Positions 60,541 through 64,000 of a DNA stretch of 64,000 nucleotides are shown one piece after another. The first letter of the stretch is position 1. The number at the start of each line of letters is the position of its first letter. Origin of the DNA: Paenibacillus glycanilyticus (GTDB lineage: Bacteria > Bacillota > Bacilli > Paenibacillales > Paenibacillaceae); contig NZ_JAMBNP010000004.1 in NCBI RefSeq assembly GCF_023715145.1, forward strand, positions 124,001 to 188,000, written 5' to 3'. Below the pieces are notes generated by a model, which worked only from the letters and a program-made list of their open reading frames with translations, had not been told where the DNA came from and did no database searches. The position numbers and the translations under genes were made by a program.

Positions 60541-61752
60541 TTAACTATAAATCACGTTAACTGCCCCATTCGCTTTAGCAAATGACTTAACGGCCTTCTT
60601 CACATTTTTGCGCAGCTGGGCGGATACTTTCATTTCCGGTTCAAATTGCAGCAGTTCTACCTTTAATACATTCTCTTTCCGGTCAAGCCTCGGATCCATT
60701 CTGCCGATCAAACGGTCTCCAGCCAGAATGGGCATCGCGTAATAGCCGTACTTCCTCTTATCCGCAGGTGTGTAGATTTCCCAGCGATATTCGAAATCGA
60801 ATAAATCTTCAAGCCGTTTACGGCTCCATAGCAAATTATCCAGCGGCGGCAAGAAAGTAATCTCGTCGGGTTCAGCCTCTATACGGCTATCTTGCCATTC
60901 GTCAGCCGCATGATGATGCGCCAATACTCGTTCCGCGTCCGAGGCTAACACATAATAAGAATGCTTAAGGCCTTCGACTTTAACCTCAGTGACAATGCCG
61001 CATTGAATGAACTGCTGGATCGCATCCCGTCGCTGTGCGGCACTCAGACGCAGCCAGCCAAACCGGGAGTCCGATGGTTCGAAGACGCGGTACGCGCGGA
61101 AATATTTAAGCAGCATGAGCCGCTCCGCTTCTTCCCTATCCAATTCACCCGCTGTCTCGAGCAGCTCTGCCGGTACGCTGCGGCTGGTTAAATCAAACAG
61201 CCTCTGATTGCCCTCTCTCCCAACAATTCGAATATGGGCGGCATCGGTCAATAGATTAATTGCGTGTGAAGTCGCTTTTGTTTTCGCTTTCGCATTTGTA
61301 TTTTCCCAATAGCCGTGTACCCTCGCCTCCGATTCGAAAGCTCTTGCCGGCAGGGGTCCTTCATCCCTCAGCTTGTCCATAACCTGCTCCGGTACCGGCT
61401 GCAACGCTTCAAGTGCAGATGAGACATGTTCGCGGATTCGCAGCCGGGTTGGCTCAAAGATCGGATAATGCTCCATCGGAATGATGCACGCGGCATTAGC
61501 GAAATACTCGAACACGCGATGATCGCTGAGCAAATCATTCAGCATGCTTGGTTCGTAGCTTGCCATGCGGGCGGACATCACCAAATGCTGATTGGCCCGA
61601 ACGGCAGCCACCGGATCGATTTGCAAGCATTCCAGCAGGCGTATGACATCGAGCACTTGCTCCTTGCCTGCCTCAGCGTTGATGCGCGGTTGCAGCAGCA
61701 GCTGCGTTTCCAATAAGAAGCGCCGAAGCGCCCGTTTCGTCGTGTGAATCAT
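60541..61752 (-). CDS. YcaQ/AlkX-type DNA glycosylase (HTH_42 family)
   Basis: Winged-helix protein of 403 residues from the family that includes Escherichia coli YcaQ, a glycosylase that unhooks DNA interstrand crosslinks. The family motif Q-phi-D is visible as QID (44-46) in LECLQIDPV, followed by the usual ANQHLVMSARMASY. I choose the ATG at 61752 behind GGGGAG; an in-frame start at 61770 falls in front of that site. Monocistronic, and divergent from the permease gene of ger locus 4. Confidence 0.88.
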   Translation of the reverse strand: MIHTTKRALRRFLLETQLLLQPRINAEAGKEQVLDVIRLLECLQIDPVAAVRANQHLVMSARMASYEPSMLNDLLSDHRVFEYFANAACIIPMEHYPIFEPTRLRIREHVSSALEALQPVPEQVMDKLRDEGPLPARAFESEARVHGYWENTNAKAKTKATSHAINLLTDAAHIRIVGREGNQRLFDLTSRSVPAELLETAGELDREEAERLMLLKYFRAYRVFEPSDSRFGWLRLSAAQRRDAIQQFIQCGIVTEVKVEGLKHSYYVLASDAERVLAHHHAADEWQDSRIEAEPDEITFLPPLDNLLWSRKRLEDLFDFEYRWEIYTPADKRKYGYYAMPILAGDRLIGRMDPRLDRKENVLKVELLQFEPEMKVSAQLRKNVKKAVKSFAKANGAVNVIYS

Positions 61753-61836
61753 GGTTCCGTCTCCCCTCAATCCGTATGATAGATGTTAACTTGGGAATAC
61801 TTGGTGATATTCGATTTTTACAGAAGGAGACCACGA

Positions 61837-62937
61837 ATGGAGTCCGCAGAAAAAATATCGGGAATGCAATTATGCTTATTGGTTTTTTCCTTTATCGCTC
61901 CTACCGTCATTCTAGTCATTCCGGGGTTAATGTCAAACATCTCCAAGCAGGATGCGTGGATTACGATATTTCCCTCTACGCTAATTGGAGCAATAAATAT
62001 TTGGATGATGATTCAGTTGTCGAAGCGTTACCCGGGAATGACGATTATCCAGTACGGCTCCGAGATCTTAGGCAAATGGCTGGGGAAAATATTAGGCTTT
62101 TATCTGATTTATGTATGGTTGAATTTCGATTTCATTATCTTGAATCAGCATATCCAGTTTATTAATACGGTTTTCCTTATGAATACTCCTTCTATCATGA
62201 TTAGTCTAACGCTTGCGATCTTGTGTTGCGTTGCCGTCTATATGGGAATTGAAGCGATTGCCAGGTGCAATCAGTACCTTGCCATCCTTAATTTCATTCT
62301 CCTCATCCCTCTTCTGATTCTCATGCTTGCAGAATCGGACCCGGAGAGACTCCGTCCGGTAATGGGCAATGGCCTTTTTCCTGTCCTGCAGGCAACCGTG
62401 TTCCCTGTTGCTTATATCACGCAATTTTTTGTATTGGGATGGCTTCTTCCCTTTTTGAATCAACCCAAGAAAGCGGCAAGGGCCTCATACACATCTTTGT
62501 TGATTATCTCGGGTCTTCTCTTTATTACGCTCTTGCCTCTTATCATGGTCTTTGGTCCGTTAACGGAGAAGCTGGTATTTCCCGTGTTAAGCGTCATTCA
62601 GTACATTGGCATAAAAGGAAGTTTTGAGAGGCTGGAAGCTTTTGCGGTAGCGATATGGGTGATGGGCTGCTTTATCAAAATATCGATTACGATCTTTATT
62701 ATTTGCCTGAGTATCGGACAATTGTTCAACATAAAGAACTATAAGGATTTGGTTATTCCCATAACGATTTTGTCGGTTATTGGATCCGTAACGGTATTTA
62801 AAAATTACTCGACGGACTTGGGGAGTTATCTGAACTATACCTATCCAAGCTATGCCTTTTTTACGCACTTCGCCCTCCCCCTTGTCCTTCTCCTCCTTGA
62901 TTCGGTCAAGAGGGGCTGGAAGAAATCGGTGCATTAG
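61837..62937 (+). CDS. Spore germination permease, GerAB family (B subunit, locus 4)
   Basis: Membrane subunit of 366 residues, with ten hydrophobic segments, closely similar to the permease of locus 3. I choose the ATG at 61837, which has AAGGAG eight bases upstream; an ATG at 61783 lacks a site. On the plus strand, its stop is two bases from the stop of the small membrane gene on the minus strand. This repeats the tail-to-tail layout of locus 3. Confidence 0.92.
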   Translation: MESAEKISGMQLCLLVFSFIAPTVILVIPGLMSNISKQDAWITIFPSTLIGAINIWMMIQLSKRYPGMTIIQYGSEILGKWLGKILGFYLIYVWLNFDFIILNQHIQFINTVFLMNTPSIMISLTLAILCCVAVYMGIEAIARCNQYLAILNFILLIPLLILMLAESDPERLRPVMGNGLFPVLQATVFPVAYITQFFVLGWLLPFLNQPKKAARASYTSLLIISGLLFITLLPLIMVFGPLTEKLVFPVLSVIQYIGIKGSFERLEAFAVAIWVMGCFIKISITIFIICLSIGQLFNIKNYKDLVIPITILSVIGSVTVFKNYSTDLGSYLNYTYPSYAFFTHFALPLVLLLLDSVKRGWKKSVH

Positions 62938-62939
62938 CT

Positions 62940-63173
62940 TTATTGCCGCAAAATCATTTTCCCGACAGGCTCAAATACGATTCTTAGCAGAGTAGTTGAG
63001 CTTGGCAATGGAATATGCGCGATGAATAACGAGCCGGCGATCATTGTTATTCCCATTAAACAGCTGTATGTAACAGCTGCAGAACGCTGATTGGGAGATG
63101 AAAATTTCTGCACTTGATAAATAGACCAGCCGAGCATCACGGCTATGAAGCCTATTAATTGTAGAACGATCAT
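62940..63173 (-). CDS. Small membrane protein of ger locus 4 (EPVGK type)
   Basis: Protein of 77 residues with two hydrophobic segments, ending IVFEPVGKMILRQ and homologous to the small protein of locus 3 (44937-45167). The ATG at 63173 has GGAG eight bases upstream. It starts 11 bases after the C-subunit stop. Confidence 0.82.
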   Translation of the reverse strand: MIVLQLIGFIAVMLGWSIYQVQKFSSPNQRSAAVTYSCLMGITMIAGSLFIAHIPLPSSTTLLRIVFEPVGKMILRQ

Positions 63174-63184
63174 TATTGCATCTC

Positions 63185-64000
63185 CTATTTTCGTATTTCG
63201 AGAGTAGAGTGCACCATACCGGCTCCATTTATCGTTAGATTCACTTGAACCGATGTCGTTACCTCCTGATATTGGGTATCCCATTGACCTTTTATCCTAT
63301 TCCACATCGCCGGGTTATTCTTATAGATTTCTTGGCCAAAGCCTACGCAATCCGACTTGTATTTCTTCTGAAGCTTTAGCAATAGCTGCTCTACTTGCTG
63401 TTTAATGGTATCTTCCATTCCTTGCTTTATAATTTTCAATTGGTTTGGATTATTGATATCGAGAGTAGTGTTATTCTCTTCTATCATCCCTTTCCCCTCC
63501 AGCAGAATCTTGAAGCGCACAGTATCATCGTCGATTATTGTCTTTATCGTGCTGCTTGCTTGATTCAATATCAATCCGATTTCACCGTAATCCTTGGGCA
63601 TATTCGCCGTAACTCGACCGAACCTCAGCTTATTCATGAGCCACACCAGCCGCAAAGTTTCTTTCTCGTCCAGCATCCCGGTCAGCTTAAGATCTCCATC
63701 AAAAACACCGGTGCCCGCAGACTGGAATAATTGCTCTTGCGATTCTTTTAGCCGATCTCCGAGTTCCACTGCTCCTAGTGCCGCATGTTTCCCTTCGCTT
63801 TGATTAATAATGTAGAAATCGCGCAAGGTGACGGTTACATCATCTCCCGACTTTTGCATTTCGTTCACCACTTCGATTGGCACTTGCTTTAACGGATATT
63901 TTAATTCCAGAATATCCTTGGCATCTCCTCCTTTTACCAGCACGAGATAGGTCTTTAAGCGGTTTCTCGGATCATGGGTAAAGACATCGAGCAGTGCTTC
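63185..64000 (-). CDS. Spore germination lipoprotein, Ger(x)C family (locus 4), partial
   Basis: C-terminal 271 codons of a C subunit; the N-terminus with the signal peptide lies beyond the window edge. The frame is open to base 64000 (EALLDVFTHDPRNRLKTYLVLVKGGDA). It is similar to the C subunit of locus 3, with the same family ending (CVGFGQEIYKNNPAMWNRIK). The A subunit is expected just outside the window. Confidence 0.92.
   Translation of the reverse strand, partial: EALLDVFTHDPRNRLKTYLVLVKGGDAKDILELKYPLKQVPIEVVNEMQKSGDDVTVTLRDFYIINQSEGKHAALGAVELGDRLKESQEQLFQSAGTGVFDGDLKLTGMLDEKETLRLVWLMNKLRFGRVTANMPKDYGEIGLILNQASSTIKTIIDDDTVRFKILLEGKGMIEENNTTLDINNPNQLKIIKQGMEDTIKQQVEQLLLKLQKKYKSDCVGFGQEIYKNNPAMWNRIKGQWDTQYQEVTTSVQVNLTINGAGMVHSTLEIRK

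Overview
The window looks like a stretch of chromosome from a spore-forming, plant- or soil-associated Firmicute, most likely Paenibacillus. The evidence is: a small acid-soluble spore protein, spore photoproduct lyase, four spore germinant-receptor (ger) loci, many lipoproteins, strong AGGAGG-type ribosome binding sites with frequent TTG/GTG starts, LplA/LplB/YtcP-type sugar importers without their own ATPase, and very large secreted polysaccharide-active proteins. No rRNA, tRNA, CRISPR array, prophage or insertion sequence was seen. Genus assignment is inference.

Layout. 1-7.0 kb (minus): sugar ABC importer locus with a membrane-anchored AraC-type regulator, two similar solute-binding lipoproteins and two permeases, with a CcpA-like cre site. 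7-10.6 kb: a decayed gap, a zinc-ribbon protein, a NagZ-like GH3 lipoprotein, a YwaF-like membrane protein and an acetyltransferase. 10.8-14.6 kb (plus): ger locus 1 (A-C-B). 14.7-19.6 kb (minus): an unusual ATGA-coupled pair, a 1023-residue protein of unknown family and a pentapeptide-repeat protein with a beta-trefoil-like N-terminus; this is my best candidate for an undescribed system. 20-26 kb (minus): two paralogous secreted beta-helix multidomain proteins. 26-30.2 kb: cupredoxin, MerR plus SDR pair with a textbook 19-bp-spacer promoter, cyclase-family hydrolase, SplB. 30.3-33.6 kb: a 1097-residue secreted clan GH-A glycosidase. 33.7-37.4 kb: an MmyB-like gene fragment, Rrf2 regulator, SASP, lipoprotein, MFS transporter and MarR regulator that share an upstream 15-mer.

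37.5-41.4 kb (minus): ger locus 2 (A-C-B plus a small membrane protein). 41.4-43.7 kb: a wrecked NmrA-type gene, AhpD-like protein, SDR and MarR regulator. 43.8-47.9 kb: ger locus 3, where the permease lies on the opposite strand, tail to tail with A, C and a small membrane protein. 48-50.9 kb: SDR/TetR pair, a small lipoprotein, and a cupin/siderophore-binding chimera that looks like a Btr-type regulator with its DNA-binding domain deleted. 51-60.4 kb (minus): response regulator, histidine kinase, propeller lipoprotein, two solute-binding proteins, two permeases and a membrane-fusion-type adaptor, all in one direction. 60.5-61.8 kb: YcaQ-type DNA glycosylase. 61.8-64 kb: ger locus 4, with the same inverted-permease layout as locus 3, cut by the window edge.

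Themes: gene duplication (solute-binding proteins, beta-helix proteins, ger loci 3 and 4), polysaccharide capture and uptake under two different sensor systems, and several remnants of deletions (7.1-7.5, 33.8, 41.5 and 50.2 kb).
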